Shown here piece by piece: positions 1-8,979 of a DNA stretch of 64,000 nt. Position 1 is the first letter of the stretch, and every line of letters begins with the position of its first letter. The notes under the pieces were generated by a model. That model worked only from the letters and a program-made list of their open reading frames with translations, made no database searches and was not told the origin of the DNA. Both the position numbers and the translations under genes were made by a program. Location: NCBI GenBank assembly GCA_900319905.1, contig ONQB01000006.1:49804-113803 (forward strand). The letters are read 5' to 3'. This stretch comes from an uncultured Prevotella sp. Its GTDB lineage: Bacteria > Bacteroidota > Bacteroidia > Bacteroidales > Bacteroidaceae.

Positions 1-1
1 A

Positions 2-496
2 TGGAATGTTCCAATTGACTGCCTTGAGAAAATCATCGACAACGCCATCATGAACGGCTATACCGTGGCATGGGGCGGCGATGTCTCGGAAGACGGTTTT
101 ACCCGCACCGGCCTGGCTTATATGTACGACACCAAGAAGGTGGCCAACATGGACGGTAGCGACATGGCCCATTGGCTGAAGCTCAGCGCAGCCAAGCGCA
201 AGAACATCGTTGACTCATTGGGTGTGAACGTGCCTGAGATCGAGCCTACACAGAAGATGCGCCAGGAACGTTACGATGACTGGGAGCTCACCGACGACCA
301 CGGCATGCTGATCTACGGCATCGCAAAAGACCAGAATGGCAAGGAGTACTACATGGTAAAGAACTCCTGGGGCGAGACCGGCGACTACAAAGGTATCTGG
401 TACATGACCAAGAACTTTATTGTAGCCAACACCATGGACTTCATGGTCAACAAAAACGCAGTGCCAAAAGACATCAGAAAGAAGTGCGGATTCTAA
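2..496 (+). CDS. C1-family aminopeptidase (bleomycin hydrolase-like), C-terminal part
   Basis: The reading frame is open from the window edge, so only the last ~164 residues are present. It carries the C-terminal half of a papain-fold (peptidase C1B, aminopeptidase C/bleomycin hydrolase) enzyme: the catalytic His lies in DDHGMLIYG and the catalytic Asn in YYMVKNSWGE, spaced as in the family. The N-terminal half with the catalytic Cys is outside the window, so intactness cannot be judged. Bacteroidetes homologues are usually exported or periplasmic peptidases, but no signal sequence can be checked here. A strong hairpin terminator follows the stop codon. Confidence 0.85.
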   Translation, partial: WNVPIDCLEKIIDNAIMNGYTVAWGGDVSEDGFTRTGLAYMYDTKKVANMDGSDMAHWLKLSAAKRKNIVDSLGVNVPEIEPTQKMRQERYDDWELTDDHGMLIYGIAKDQNGKEYYMVKNSWGETGDYKGIWYMTKNFIVANTMDFMVNKNAVPKDIRKKCGF

Positions 497-521
497 CAAT
501 ACGCCGCATCAATCCATAGTA

Positions 522-577
522 AAAGGCCAAATGCATGAACCGAGCTGCAACACACATGCATTTGGCCTTTCTCTTTT
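522..577 (+). terminator. Intrinsic terminator after the C1 peptidase
   Basis: Perfect 16-bp inverted repeat (AAAGGCCAAATGCATG at 522-537 with its complement at 555-570) followed by a pyrimidine/T-rich tract. Confidence 0.8.
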
Positions 578-693
578 TCCACCCGTCATCTGTCAGAATA
601 TACCATAATTAAACACAATCTCCCACGATGCTTTCAGCTTACATTATTTGGTAGTTTTTACGCTGAAAGTTTTTTTATGTGTTGAAATCTTTG

Positions 694-701
694 TATCTTT
701 G
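694..701 (+). promoter_or_regulatory. Promoter -7 box for recJ
   Basis: TATCTTTG matches the Bacteroidetes consensus TAnnTTTG. It lies inside the upstream-extended reading frame, which argues that recJ starts at 727 and not at 679. Confidence 0.6.
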
Positions 702-726
702 TTGCAGAAAGAAAAAAGGATTAAAA

Positions 727-2481
727 ATGCATTTCAAATGGAAGTATGACCCACCATCACCAGACGAAACGCGACAAGCCCATGAGCTCAGTGAGAAGCT
801 CAATATGAGCCCTATTCTCACACGGTTGCTCATCCGCCGCGGCATCACTACAGAAAGTGCCGCGAAGCGCTTTTTCAGGCCTCAGCTGGCCGACCTCATC
901 AATCCCTTTCTCATGAAGGACATGGATGTGGCCGTCGATCGGCTCAATGATGCCATGGGGCGCAAGGAACGCATCCTCGTCTACGGCGACTATGACGTGG
1001 ACGGGTGCACGGCTGTGGCACTGGTGTATAAGTTTTTACAACAGTTCTATTCCAATATTGATTACTACATTCCCGACCGTTACGACGAAGGCTATGGCGT
1101 CAGCCAAAAAGGTATAGACTATGCCAAATCCACCGGCGTGAAGCTCATCATCATCCTCGACTGTGGCATCAAGGCCAACGACATGATCGACTATGCCAAG
1201 AGCCTTGGCATCGACTTCATCATCTGCGACCACCACATGCCCGATGACAAGCTACCCAATGCCGTAGCCATTCTCAATCCCAAGCGGCCCGACGACACCT
1301 TCCCGTTCAAGCATCTTTGCGGCTGTGGCGTGGGTTTTAAGTTCATGCAGGCTTTTGCCAAGAACAATGGCATTCCTTTCTCACGCCTCATTCCCCTACT
1401 CGACTTCTGTGCCGTGAGCATCGCCGCCGACCTTGTACCGGTAATCGATGAGAACCGCATTCTGGCTTACCACGGTCTGAAGCAGCTCAACCAAAACCCG
1501 AGCGTAGGTCTTAAGGCCATCATTGACATCTGCGGGTTGAGCGGGCGCGACATCTCTATGAGCGACATCATCTTCAAGATCGGACCGCGTATCAACGCTT
1601 CTGGGCGCATGGAAAATGGTAAGGAGAGCGTTGACCTGCTGGTGGAGAAAGACTTCAACACCGCACTGAACAAGGCCCAGCACATTGACGAGTACAACGA
1701 ACAGCGCAAGGACATCGACAAGCAGATGACCGAAGAAGCCAACCAGATCGTATCGCGCATCGAGAGCCAGAGCCATCACGCCAGCATCGTACTCTACGAC
1801 GAGCATTGGAAAAAAGGCGTCATCGGCATCGTGGCCTCACGCCTCACGGAGATCTATTTCCGCCCTTGCGTAGTGCTTACCCGCGACGGCGACTTGGCTA
1901 CAGGATCGGCCCGGTCGGTGATGGGCTTTGATATCTACTCGGCCATAAAGAGTTGCCGTGACTTGCTACTCAACTTTGGAGGCCACACCTATGCAGCCGG
2001 TCTGACACTGCGCTGGGCAGATGTGCCCGAGTTCAGACGCCGCTTCCAGCATTATGTGGAAGAGCACATTCAGCCGGAGCAGACCGAGGCAAACCTGAGA
2101 ATAGATGCCGAGATCGACTTCAAGGACATCACCAAACGGCTGCACAACGACCTGAAGCGCTTTGCTCCCTTCGGACCAGGCAACGAGAAGCCGATGTTCT
2201 GCACCATCGGGGTCTATGACTATGGCACCAGCAAGGTCGTGGGACGCACCCAAGAACATATAAAGCTCGAGCTCGTCGACTCTAAGTCGGGCACCGTAGT
2301 CAATGGCATTGCCTTCGGGCAGAGCGCCTCCGCACGCTATATCAAGTCTAAACGCTCATTCGACATCGCCTACACCATTGAAGACAATATCTTCAAGCGT
2401 AACCTCGTGCAACTGCAGATTGAGGATATCAGGCCCACAGAGCGCGAGAATCTGGAGGATGACCATAGCCACAAGGCATAA
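727..2481 (+). CDS. recJ: Single-stranded-DNA-specific exonuclease RecJ
   Basis: RecJ degrades single-stranded DNA 5' to 3' in recombination and repair. The 584-residue product has the DHH phosphoesterase motifs YGDYDVDG (about residue 86) and DHHMPDD (about residue 168), and the DHHA1 signature GGHTYAAG (about residue 418), followed by an OB-like C-terminal domain. Length is normal for RecJ. I chose the ATG at 727 because a good -7 box sits at 694-701 and because residues after this ATG (MHFKWKYDPPSPDE) look like the family N-terminus; an ATG/GTG further upstream would precede the promoter. recQ follows on the same strand after a hairpin terminator, making a recombination-repair pair. Confidence 0.95.
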   Translation: MHFKWKYDPPSPDETRQAHELSEKLNMSPILTRLLIRRGITTESAAKRFFRPQLADLINPFLMKDMDVAVDRLNDAMGRKERILVYGDYDVDGCTAVALVYKFLQQFYSNIDYYIPDRYDEGYGVSQKGIDYAKSTGVKLIIILDCGIKANDMIDYAKSLGIDFIICDHHMPDDKLPNAVAILNPKRPDDTFPFKHLCGCGVGFKFMQAFAKNNGIPFSRLIPLLDFCAVSIAADLVPVIDENRILAYHGLKQLNQNPSVGLKAIIDICGLSGRDISMSDIIFKIGPRINASGRMENGKESVDLLVEKDFNTALNKAQHIDEYNEQRKDIDKQMTEEANQIVSRIESQSHHASIVLYDEHWKKGVIGIVASRLTEIYFRPCVVLTRDGDLATGSARSVMGFDIYSAIKSCRDLLLNFGGHTYAAGLTLRWADVPEFRRRFQHYVEEHIQPEQTEANLRIDAEIDFKDITKRLHNDLKRFAPFGPGNEKPMFCTIGVYDYGTSKVVGRTQEHIKLELVDSKSGTVVNGIAFGQSASARYIKSKRSFDIAYTIEDNIFKRNLVQLQIEDIRPTERENLEDDHSHKA

Positions 2482-2518
2482 GCGCAAGGCTGAGAGTAGC
2501 GCAAAGCATATCAGACAA

Positions 2519-2566
2519 AGAGGGTGTATCAAGAGTGAAGAAGCTCTGATACAACCTCTTCATCTT
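2519..2566 (+). terminator. Hairpin terminator between recJ and recQ
   Basis: Imperfect inverted repeat with arms at 2519-2535 and 2544-2560 (core TGTATC...GATACA) followed by CATCTTTTTC. It lies only ~20 bp before the recQ start, so recQ may be partly attenuated or depend on read-through. Confidence 0.6.
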
Positions 2567-2582
2567 TTTCTTCCGAACAGCC

Positions 2583-4478
2583 ATGGATGAGTTTCTAAGA
2601 ATTCTCAAACAGTATTGGGGCTACGACAGTTTTCGTGGCATCCAACCCGACATCATCAAGAGCATTGCCTCCGGACGCGACACTCTCGGTCTCATGCCGA
2701 CGGGCGGTGGCAAGAGTATCACGTTTCAGATACCGGCACTGGCTAAGGAAGGCACCTGCATCGTAGTCACCCCGCTCATTGCGCTCATGAAAGACCAGGT
2801 GCATCACCTGCGACAGAAGGGCATCAGGGCAGCTGCCATCTATTCCGGCATGAGTCGTGCAGAAATCGTGAAAACGCTCGACAACTGCATCTTGGGCGAC
2901 ATGAAACTGCTCTATGTCTCACCCGAACGATTGTCGTCGGAACTCTTCCTGGCCAAACTACATTATCTGAAGGTGAGCTTCATCACCGTTGACGAAGCCC
3001 ACTGCATCAGTCAGTGGGGCTACGACTTCCGCCCCGCCTATCTGCACATTGCTGACCTTCGTAAGATCAAACCCGAAGCGCCAGTGCTGGCCCTCACCGC
3101 CACCGCTACGCCACAGGTGGTTGATGACATACAAGAGCGGTTGCTGTTTAAGGAGAAGAATGTGTACCGCATGAGCTTCAACCGCAGCAATCTGACCTAT
3201 GTCGTGCGCTACACCGATGACAAGCCGGCTGAGCTCATCCACATTCTCAAGCTCACCACGGGCAGTGCCATCGTCTATGCACGAAGCCGGAGGAAGTGCA
3301 AGGAATTGGCTGTGCTCCTCGAACAGAACGGCATCTCCGCCACCTTCTATCACGCCGGGCTCGAACACACGACCCGCGACGAGCGGCAGAAACAATGGCA
3401 GCAAGACCAGAAGCGCGTCATCGTTGCCACCAACGCCTTCGGCATGGGCATTGACAAGCCCAATGTCAGAATGGTACTCCATATCGACAGTCCTGATTCA
3501 ATAGAAGCCTATTTCCAGGAAGCAGGACGTGCTGGCCGCGACGGACAGCAAGCATATGCCGTATTGTTGTGGAACAGAAATGACGCACGCACGCTGCACC
3601 GACGCGTAGAAGAGAATTTCCCTCCAAAGGAATATGTTAATGATGTGTACAACCATCTTGCTTATTTCTATCAGATTGGGACAGGCAGTGGCAAAGGACA
3701 GACTTTCTCCTTCGACATCGGTGTGTTCTGCTCCACCTACGGCTACTATCCAGTCACTGTCGACGCTGCCCTCCACCTGCTCGACAATGCCGGTTACTTG
3801 CATTATGAGACAGCACCCGACTCAAGTGCCAGACTGCTTATTACGTTAGACAGAAACGAGCTCTACAGACTGGAAGAGCTGAATGGTACCGAAGAAAAGG
3901 TCATCACGGCAGTCTTGCGGCTTTACGGAGGACTGTTTACCGATTACCAGCACATTGAGGAGGCACAGGTCGCCATGTACTGCCAGCTTAAACAAGAGGA
4001 AGTGTACCAAGTGCTCAGGACGCTCAGCACCCGTCACATCGTCAACTTCATACCTCAGCGCAAGAAGCCGTTTATCACATGGCTGCGCGACCGTGAGGAC
4101 GATGTCTACCTCTCGCCGTCGGTCTACGACGAACGCAAGGAACAATATATCAAGCGCATCGATGCCATGGTGAACTATGCATCCAACGACAAGGTGTGCC
4201 GCAGCCGCCAACTCTTGCGATACTTTGGTGAGACCGAAAGCCAGGATTGCGGACATTGTGACGTGTGCAGGTCCAACCATCACGACATCAATGCCGAAAA
4301 GGCTGCCACACGACTCATCCTTGATTATTTAGGCGACAACAAGATACATGGCATCAGTGAACTGCGACAACTCCATGCTGACAGCAAAATCATAGCCAAG
4401 TGCCTTGAAGCACTCGTACATGAAGAGAGTGTGCATGTCAAAGGTGACCGCATTGCCCTGAAACGCATCAAGGATTGA
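2583..4478 (+). CDS. recQ: ATP-dependent DNA helicase RecQ
   Basis: Superfamily-2 3'-5' DNA helicase acting in recombination and fork repair. Visible motifs: Walker A MPTGGGKS (about residue 38), DEAH box (about 137), motif VI QEAGRAGRDG (about 312), and the zinc-binding region with CR...CGHCDVC near residues 540-565. After the zinc and winged-helix region the protein ends at residue 631 with a shortened C-terminus; a canonical HRDC domain is not obvious. It lies directly after recJ on the same strand. The start ATG at 2583 gives the usual N-terminus (ILKQYWGYDSFRGIQ). Confidence 0.96.
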   Translation: MDEFLRILKQYWGYDSFRGIQPDIIKSIASGRDTLGLMPTGGGKSITFQIPALAKEGTCIVVTPLIALMKDQVHHLRQKGIRAAAIYSGMSRAEIVKTLDNCILGDMKLLYVSPERLSSELFLAKLHYLKVSFITVDEAHCISQWGYDFRPAYLHIADLRKIKPEAPVLALTATATPQVVDDIQERLLFKEKNVYRMSFNRSNLTYVVRYTDDKPAELIHILKLTTGSAIVYARSRRKCKELAVLLEQNGISATFYHAGLEHTTRDERQKQWQQDQKRVIVATNAFGMGIDKPNVRMVLHIDSPDSIEAYFQEAGRAGRDGQQAYAVLLWNRNDARTLHRRVEENFPPKEYVNDVYNHLAYFYQIGTGSGKGQTFSFDIGVFCSTYGYYPVTVDAALHLLDNAGYLHYETAPDSSARLLITLDRNELYRLEELNGTEEKVITAVLRLYGGLFTDYQHIEEAQVAMYCQLKQEEVYQVLRTLSTRHIVNFIPQRKKPFITWLRDREDDVYLSPSVYDERKEQYIKRIDAMVNYASNDKVCRSRQLLRYFGETESQDCGHCDVCRSNHHDINAEKAATRLILDYLGDNKIHGISELRQLHADSKIIAKCLEALVHEESVHVKGDRIALKRIKD

Positions 4479-4503
4479 AACACACCAAGAAACTAATACG
4501 ATA

Positions 4504-4552
4504 AAGGGCAAGACGCCATGCCGATTGCATCTGCATTTTGTCTTGCCTTCTT
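4504..4552 (+). terminator. Terminator after recQ
   Basis: Inverted repeat AAGGGCAAGAC (4504) / GTCTTGCCTT (ending 4549) with a pyrimidine-rich tail. It lies in the convergent gap between recQ and the minus-strand DUF2023 gene. A second small GC hairpin (about 4585-4607) could serve the opposite strand. Confidence 0.55.
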
Positions 4553-4644
4553 ACGCATTATATATCTATCCTTAATATATGACAAGGCCCCGCTTCCCAG
4601 CGAGGCTATATCATTTTATACAAAAACATTATGAATTTACTATC

Positions 4645-5055
4645 TTATACCGGGCATGATGTCATCGCCATGCGTGGGAGCGCTCTCCGTGCATTTACAC
4701 AATTATCGCAATGGCAAGTTCGGTTTTTGAGTGTACAATATCGCTCACACTCCATCGTGAGATCATAGCCCAATAAGGCGCCAAGCATGAAATCTTCTTC
4801 CGGCGAAAGCTCATTGAGCGGCTTTGTCACCATGAGCCTGATAGCATCAAGACATTCCTTACGGCCAAAGAAGAGGTTGATGGTGGAGGGGCCTGCCGGC
4901 TGAATGACGTAGTCAATATGCCGATTAGCGAGTCTACGACAGGCGAAATCGGCGTACTGCGCATTGAAAGTGTATAGCACCATGCGCCTCACTCCTTTTT
5001 CGTATTCGTAGATGTGGTTCATCAGAACCTTCATTTCTATGGGCACCTCAGACAT
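4645..5055 (-). CDS. DUF2023 family protein
   Basis: A 136-residue soluble protein recognised as DUF2023 (PF09633-type), a small family found mainly in Bacteroidetes next to flavodoxin genes. The middle holds a conserved region (IDYVIQPAGPSTINLFFGR), and the C-terminus has several cysteines (CERYCTLKNRTCHCDNC) that could bind metal; this is inference. It lies 55 bp downstream of fldA on the same strand, so the two are probably co-transcribed. Function is not established; genomic pairing suggests a role connected with flavodoxin or low-iron electron transfer. Confidence 0.8.
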   Translation of the reverse strand: MSEVPIEMKVLMNHIYEYEKGVRRMVLYTFNAQYADFACRRLANRHIDYVIQPAGPSTINLFFGRKECLDAIRLMVTKPLNELSPEEDFMLGALLGYDLTMECERYCTLKNRTCHCDNCVNARRALPRMAMTSCPV

Positions 5056-5110
5056 ATTTGTGAACGATTTGACTTATTATTAATGATGAAGCTTTCTATT
5101 AAGAAACTTT

Positions 5111-5599
5111 TCAGAAGCCTAGCGTGGGAAGCCAGGCTTCGATACGGCTTTCTGTCTTGTCATCTTCATTGACATCGTCCAATGCCAAACCAACGAACTG
5201 GCCGTCAACCACCGCATCAGAGTCATCGTAGTTGTAACCATCAGTGCTCACATGGCCCACCATCGTGGCACCGGCGGCCTCAGCAGCATCGTATAGTTCT
5301 TTCATGCCACCACAGAACATGTCGCTGTAGCTCTCACTGTCACCGCATCCAAACACAGCAACTTTCTTGCCCGTTAACCCGGCAGCTTTCAGCACCTTGA
5401 CACCGTCGTACCAGTCATCCTGCATCTCACCGGCACCCCATGTAGAAGTTCCAAGCACAAGATTGTCGGCACCAGCTATCTGATCTTCAGTAAGGTCAGA
5501 AACGTTAATCACTTCAGCACCCAACTTCTCACCTATCGTCTGCGCGATGGTCTCGCAGGTACCAGTTGAAGAACCATAAACAACTATTGTCTTAGCCAT
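5111..5599 (-). CDS. fldA: Flavodoxin FldA
   Basis: Small FMN-binding electron carrier (162 residues, a long-chain-type flavodoxin by length) that replaces ferredoxin under iron limitation. The N-terminal FMN phosphate-binding loop is clear (VYGSSTGTCETIA), as are the second flavin loop (STWGAGEMQDDWYDG) and the GCGDSESYSDMFCGGM region. It is transcribed from a promoter with a TAACTTTG box at 5676-5683, and DUF2023 follows downstream. Confidence 0.95.
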   Translation of the reverse strand: MAKTIVVYGSSTGTCETIAQTIGEKLGAEVINVSDLTEDQIAGADNLVLGTSTWGAGEMQDDWYDGVKVLKAAGLTGKKVAVFGCGDSESYSDMFCGGMKELYDAAEAAGATMVGHVSTDGYNYDDSDAVVDGQFVGLALDDVNEDDKTESRIEAWLPTLGF

Positions 5600-5675
5600 G
5601 ATCTGTTTGTTTTTAATTTATAAATGAAAGCACACGAGTTGAAGATGAAGACGTATGCTTTTTGTTTTACGATTG

Positions 5676-5683
5676 CAAAGTTA
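5676..5683 (-). promoter_or_regulatory. Promoter -7 box for fldA
   Basis: TAACTTTG on the minus strand, about 75 bp upstream of the fldA start codon. Confidence 0.65.
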
Positions 5684-5824
5684 GTTGAAACTTATTAATC
5701 CCACAATACCTAAAAATAATGATTTCTACATCATCCGTCCTCATCAAGGCCACTTTTGTAAGGGATTGGGGTTAATAATCACTAATATATAACGCAATCC
5801 ATGGGCAAGCGACAATATTTTAGT

Positions 5825-5832
5825 TAACTTTG
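5825..5832 (+). promoter_or_regulatory. Promoter -7 box for aroC
   Basis: TAACTTTG within TTAGTTAACTTTGTAAATG, giving a 5' UTR of roughly 70 nt before aroC. Confidence 0.65.
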
Positions 5833-5905
5833 TAAATGGTAACAGGCGACTTATCGAACAGTCTTCGTACCATCATCACGCAAAAAGACACTAAACAGAA
5901 AAGAC

Positions 5906-6982
5906 ATGCGTAACACTTTCGGAAATCTCTTCACGCTCACTTCATTTGGCGAAAGTCATGGTGCCGCCATTGGTGGTGTAGTTGACGGCATGCCTGCAGG
6001 CATTCCCATTGACCTTGACTTCATCCAGCATGAGCTGTCACGCCGCCGGCCAGGTCAAAGCCGCATTACCACACAGCGGAAGGAAGCTGACCAGGTGGAG
6101 TTGCTCAGTGGCATCTTCGAAGGACAGTCGACGGGTGCGCCCATTGGTTTTATCGTACGCAATACCAACCAGCACTCCAACGACTACGACAACATGCGTG
6201 AGTTGTTTCGCCCCTCTCATGCCGACTACACCTATTTTGTGAAATACGGCCTGCGCGACCATCGTGGAGGAGGCCGCTCATCGGCACGCATCACAATCAG
6301 CCGTTGTGTAGGTGGTGCCTTGGCTAAACTGGCACTGCGCAACCTCGGCATCACTGTTCAGGGCTACGTGTCGCAAGTAGGCAACATCACGCTCGACAAC
6401 GATTACCATCATTATGACCTCAACCAGACAGAGAGCAATGCCGTGCGTTGTCCCGACGCTGAGAAAGCTAAGGCCATGGAAGACCTCATCATGGAGGTAA
6501 AAAATCAAGGCGACACCATCGGCGGTGTGATAACCTGCGTCGTCAAAGGCTGTCCGACAGGACTGGGTGAACCAGAATTCGGAAAACTCAACGCACAGCT
6601 CGGAGCCGCCATGCTCGGCATCAATGCCGTAAAAGGATTTGAGATTGGCGATGGCTTCGACATTGTCAATCACCGTGGCAGCGAGGTCAACGACCTCTTC
6701 GTCAACGACAACGGCCGCATCTCCACCACGACCAATCACAGTGGTGGCATACAGGGTGGCATCAGCAATGGACAAGATATCTGGTTCCGCGTTGCGTTCA
6801 AGCCTGTAGCAACGCTCCTCATGGAACAGCCCACCGTGGACCTGCAAGGAAATCCCACCACCATTAACGTACGGGGCCGACACGACCCCTGCGTCGTACC
6901 ACGTGCTGTGCCTATCGTTGAAGCTATGGCTGCCATGGTCATCCTTGACAATTGGCTCATTAATAAGAGCGCAAGGATGTAA
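5906..6982 (+). CDS. aroC: Chorismate synthase
   Basis: Last step of the shikimate pathway: 5-enolpyruvylshikimate-3-phosphate to chorismate, using reduced FMN. The 358-residue protein shows all three family signatures: [19 protein letters not shown] near the N-terminus, the central [10 protein letters not shown] and the C-terminal [19 protein letters not shown]. Full length. It is monocistronic with its own promoter and a strong terminator shared with the convergent cstA gene. Confidence 0.97.
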   Translation: MRNTFGNLFTLTSFGESHGAAIGGVVDGMPAGIPIDLDFIQHELSRRRPGQSRITTQRKEADQVELLSGIFEGQSTGAPIGFIVRNTNQHSNDYDNMRELFRPSHADYTYFVKYGLRDHRGGGRSSARITISRCVGGALAKLALRNLGITVQGYVSQVGNITLDNDYHHYDLNQTESNAVRCPDAEKAKAMEDLIMEVKNQGDTIGGVITCVVKGCPTGLGEPEFGKLNAQLGAAMLGINAVKGFEIGDGFDIVNHRGSEVNDLFVNDNGRISTTTNHSGGIQGGISNGQDIWFRVAFKPVATLLMEQPTVDLQGNPTTINVRGRHDPCVVPRAVPIVEAMAAMVILDNWLINKSARM

Positions 6983-7029
6983 CATCCACTCGCCATTGGC
7001 AGTAAATACACAACCAACAGATCAACTCA

Positions 7030-7078
7030 TAAGCCCCGCCCCATTCCGACTTATTCGGAAGAGGGCGGGGCTTATTAT
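7030..7078. terminator. Bidirectional terminator between aroC and cstA
   Basis: AAGCCCCGCCC (7031) pairs with GGGCGGGGCTT (ending about 7073) around a stem-like AT loop. It lies between two convergent genes. Confidence 0.8.
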
Positions 7079-7138
7079 GGATGATGCTCGAAGCCTACGC
7101 TTGCTTTCTTGCTAAAGGCGACTTGTCACCTTATTATA

Positions 7139-8665
7139 TTATAAACGATGGTTGCTGTTATACTTTCTATACCAAATGACGAACCACAGCGTTGCCACAA
7201 CAAAGACTATACCACAACCTATGTAGCTTATGGTCGGTCCCAGATGGAATGCCATGGGAGAGATGAGCAGGAATGTTGAACAGACCATGGTCATGAAGAT
7301 GGCAGGAATGAGCGTTATGACGAACAGTTTCTTTTGCTGTACAAGATAGACGGTGATGGCCCACAACATAAACACAGCCAGCGTCTGGTTGGACCATCCA
7401 AACCACTGCCACAGCGTGTTGAAACCATCTTTGTTCTCAATCTGCCAGTAGAGCAAGGCAATGGCGGCTGCAAAGATAGGCAGTGCGATGGCCACACGCT
7501 TGGACATTTTCTTCTGGTCGACGTGCAGGGCCTCAGCAATAATCAGACGGGCACTGCGAAAGGCTGTATCGCCGCTGGTGATAGGTGCTGCCACCACACC
7601 AAATACAGCCAGGATGCCACCTACCATGCCAAGCCAACCTGTGCACACCTTCTCCACTACCTGCGGAGCCTGGAACATCTGAATAAGCGTGTGACCGTCG
7701 GGACCCGAGAATTGCTTGATGAAATCGTTGACCTCTGCCTGACTGACGCACTCGCGCCAACCACCATAATAGAAGAAATACATGGACACAGCAGCCCAGA
7801 TCAATGCCACAACGCCCTCGGTAATCATTGCGCCATAAAAGATGCGGCGGCCACTGTGTTCCGAGCCTATGCAACGGGCCATGAGCGGACTCTGCGTGGA
7901 GTGGAAGCCACTGATGGCACCACAGGCGATGGTAAGGAACAAGCAGGGGAAAAGCGGTTGCTTGGCCATGTAATCGGCAGTGCCCAGCCATGCAGGATTC
8001 TCATTGAGATTGGCATGGTTCAGTCCGTTCCACACCTCAGGGATATTGGGCTGTTTGATAAACAAATATACCATCAACGCCACTGCCATGAAAAGAAGCA
8101 TGAAAGCGAAGATAGGATAAAGGCGACCAATGATCTTGTCAATGGGTAGTAGTGTCGAAAGCACATAATAGATGAAGATTATCACCACCCAGAAAAAGGC
8201 TGTCTGACCGAAGTCCTTGAGGATAAGGGCCGGGCTGTAGACAAACACCACGCCCACCATCAGCAGCAAGAACACAGAGAACACCAGGATGCAGGAGCGA
8301 GCCTTGCTGCCGAGGAATAATCCCACGAGCTGCGGCATGTTGGCTCCGTTGTTGCGCACGCTGAGCATACCGCAGAAGTAATCGTGCACCGCACCGGCAA
8401 AGATGCAACCGAACACTATCCACAGATAAGCCGCAGGACCATACCATGCTCCCATGATGGCACCAAAGATGGGGCCCGTACCGGCAATATTGAGAAACTG
8501 AATCATGTATACCTTCCAGTCCGGCATCCTCACGTTGTCAATGCCATCGGGATGAGCGGCCGCCGGCGTGGGATTGTCAGTTGGGCCAAATACATGTTCC
8601 ACAAATCTGCCGTAGAGTAAATACCCTACGATAAGAGCAACTAATGCTAAAACAAAAGATATCAT
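7139..8665 (-). CDS. cstA: CstA family carbon starvation / pyruvate transporter
   Basis: Multi-pass inner-membrane protein of the CstA/BtsT family (peptide or pyruvate uptake). The 508 residues show the conserved N-terminal block (DWKVYMIQFLNIAGTGPIFG, then GAIMGAWYGP) and many hydrophobic helices, with the C-terminal FGWSNQTLA motif. It is shorter than the ~700-residue E. coli proteins, as is usual for the short form in Bacteroidetes. The gene is monocistronic, with a TACCTTTG box upstream. Substrate cannot be read from sequence. Confidence 0.92.
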   Translation of the reverse strand: MISFVLALVALIVGYLLYGRFVEHVFGPTDNPTPAAAHPDGIDNVRMPDWKVYMIQFLNIAGTGPIFGAIMGAWYGPAAYLWIVFGCIFAGAVHDYFCGMLSVRNNGANMPQLVGLFLGSKARSCILVFSVFLLLMVGVVFVYSPALILKDFGQTAFFWVVIIFIYYVLSTLLPIDKIIGRLYPIFAFMLLFMAVALMVYLFIKQPNIPEVWNGLNHANLNENPAWLGTADYMAKQPLFPCLFLTIACGAISGFHSTQSPLMARCIGSEHSGRRIFYGAMITEGVVALIWAAVSMYFFYYGGWRECVSQAEVNDFIKQFSGPDGHTLIQMFQAPQVVEKVCTGWLGMVGGILAVFGVVAAPITSGDTAFRSARLIIAEALHVDQKKMSKRVAIALPIFAAAIALLYWQIENKDGFNTLWQWFGWSNQTLAVFMLWAITVYLVQQKKLFVITLIPAIFMTMVCSTFLLISPMAFHLGPTISYIGCGIVFVVATLWFVIWYRKYNSNHRL

Positions 8666-8698
8666 TTTTTGAAGTTAGTTTTGTGTGATTTCTGATTG

Positions 8699-8706
8699 CA
8701 AAGGTA
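8699..8706 (-). promoter_or_regulatory. Promoter -7 box for cstA
   Basis: TACCTTTG on the minus strand about 35 bp upstream of the cstA start. The rest of 8707-8860 between the two divergent promoters holds no recognisable gene. Confidence 0.6.
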
Positions 8707-8875
8707 AAGCATTTTTGGATAGCATGAATGAAAAACGTCATTTTTTTTAGGACCAGATGAGAAGAATTAGACCGAAGAACGAAGAAACAGCATGCCCATA
8801 ACGAAAAAGTCAAATAAAAATGTTAATTATTCTTCATACAATGTTAAATCACTTGCCATATAAAAGAATTTATAC

Positions 8876-8883
8876 TAAATTTG
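8876..8883 (+). promoter_or_regulatory. Promoter -7 box for the pectin-associated surface protein
   Basis: TAAATTTG with a TTG about 20 bp upstream (8854), matching the Bacteroidetes -33/-7 layout; about 95 nt before the start codon at 8980. Confidence 0.55.
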
Positions 8884-8979
8884 TTGTAATCAATCAAAGC
8901 TAAAAAGCATATAATTCCTGTCCTATAATATTTGGGGCACTTTAAGAACCGAATTCATTCAAATCAAAATTAAAAGCTT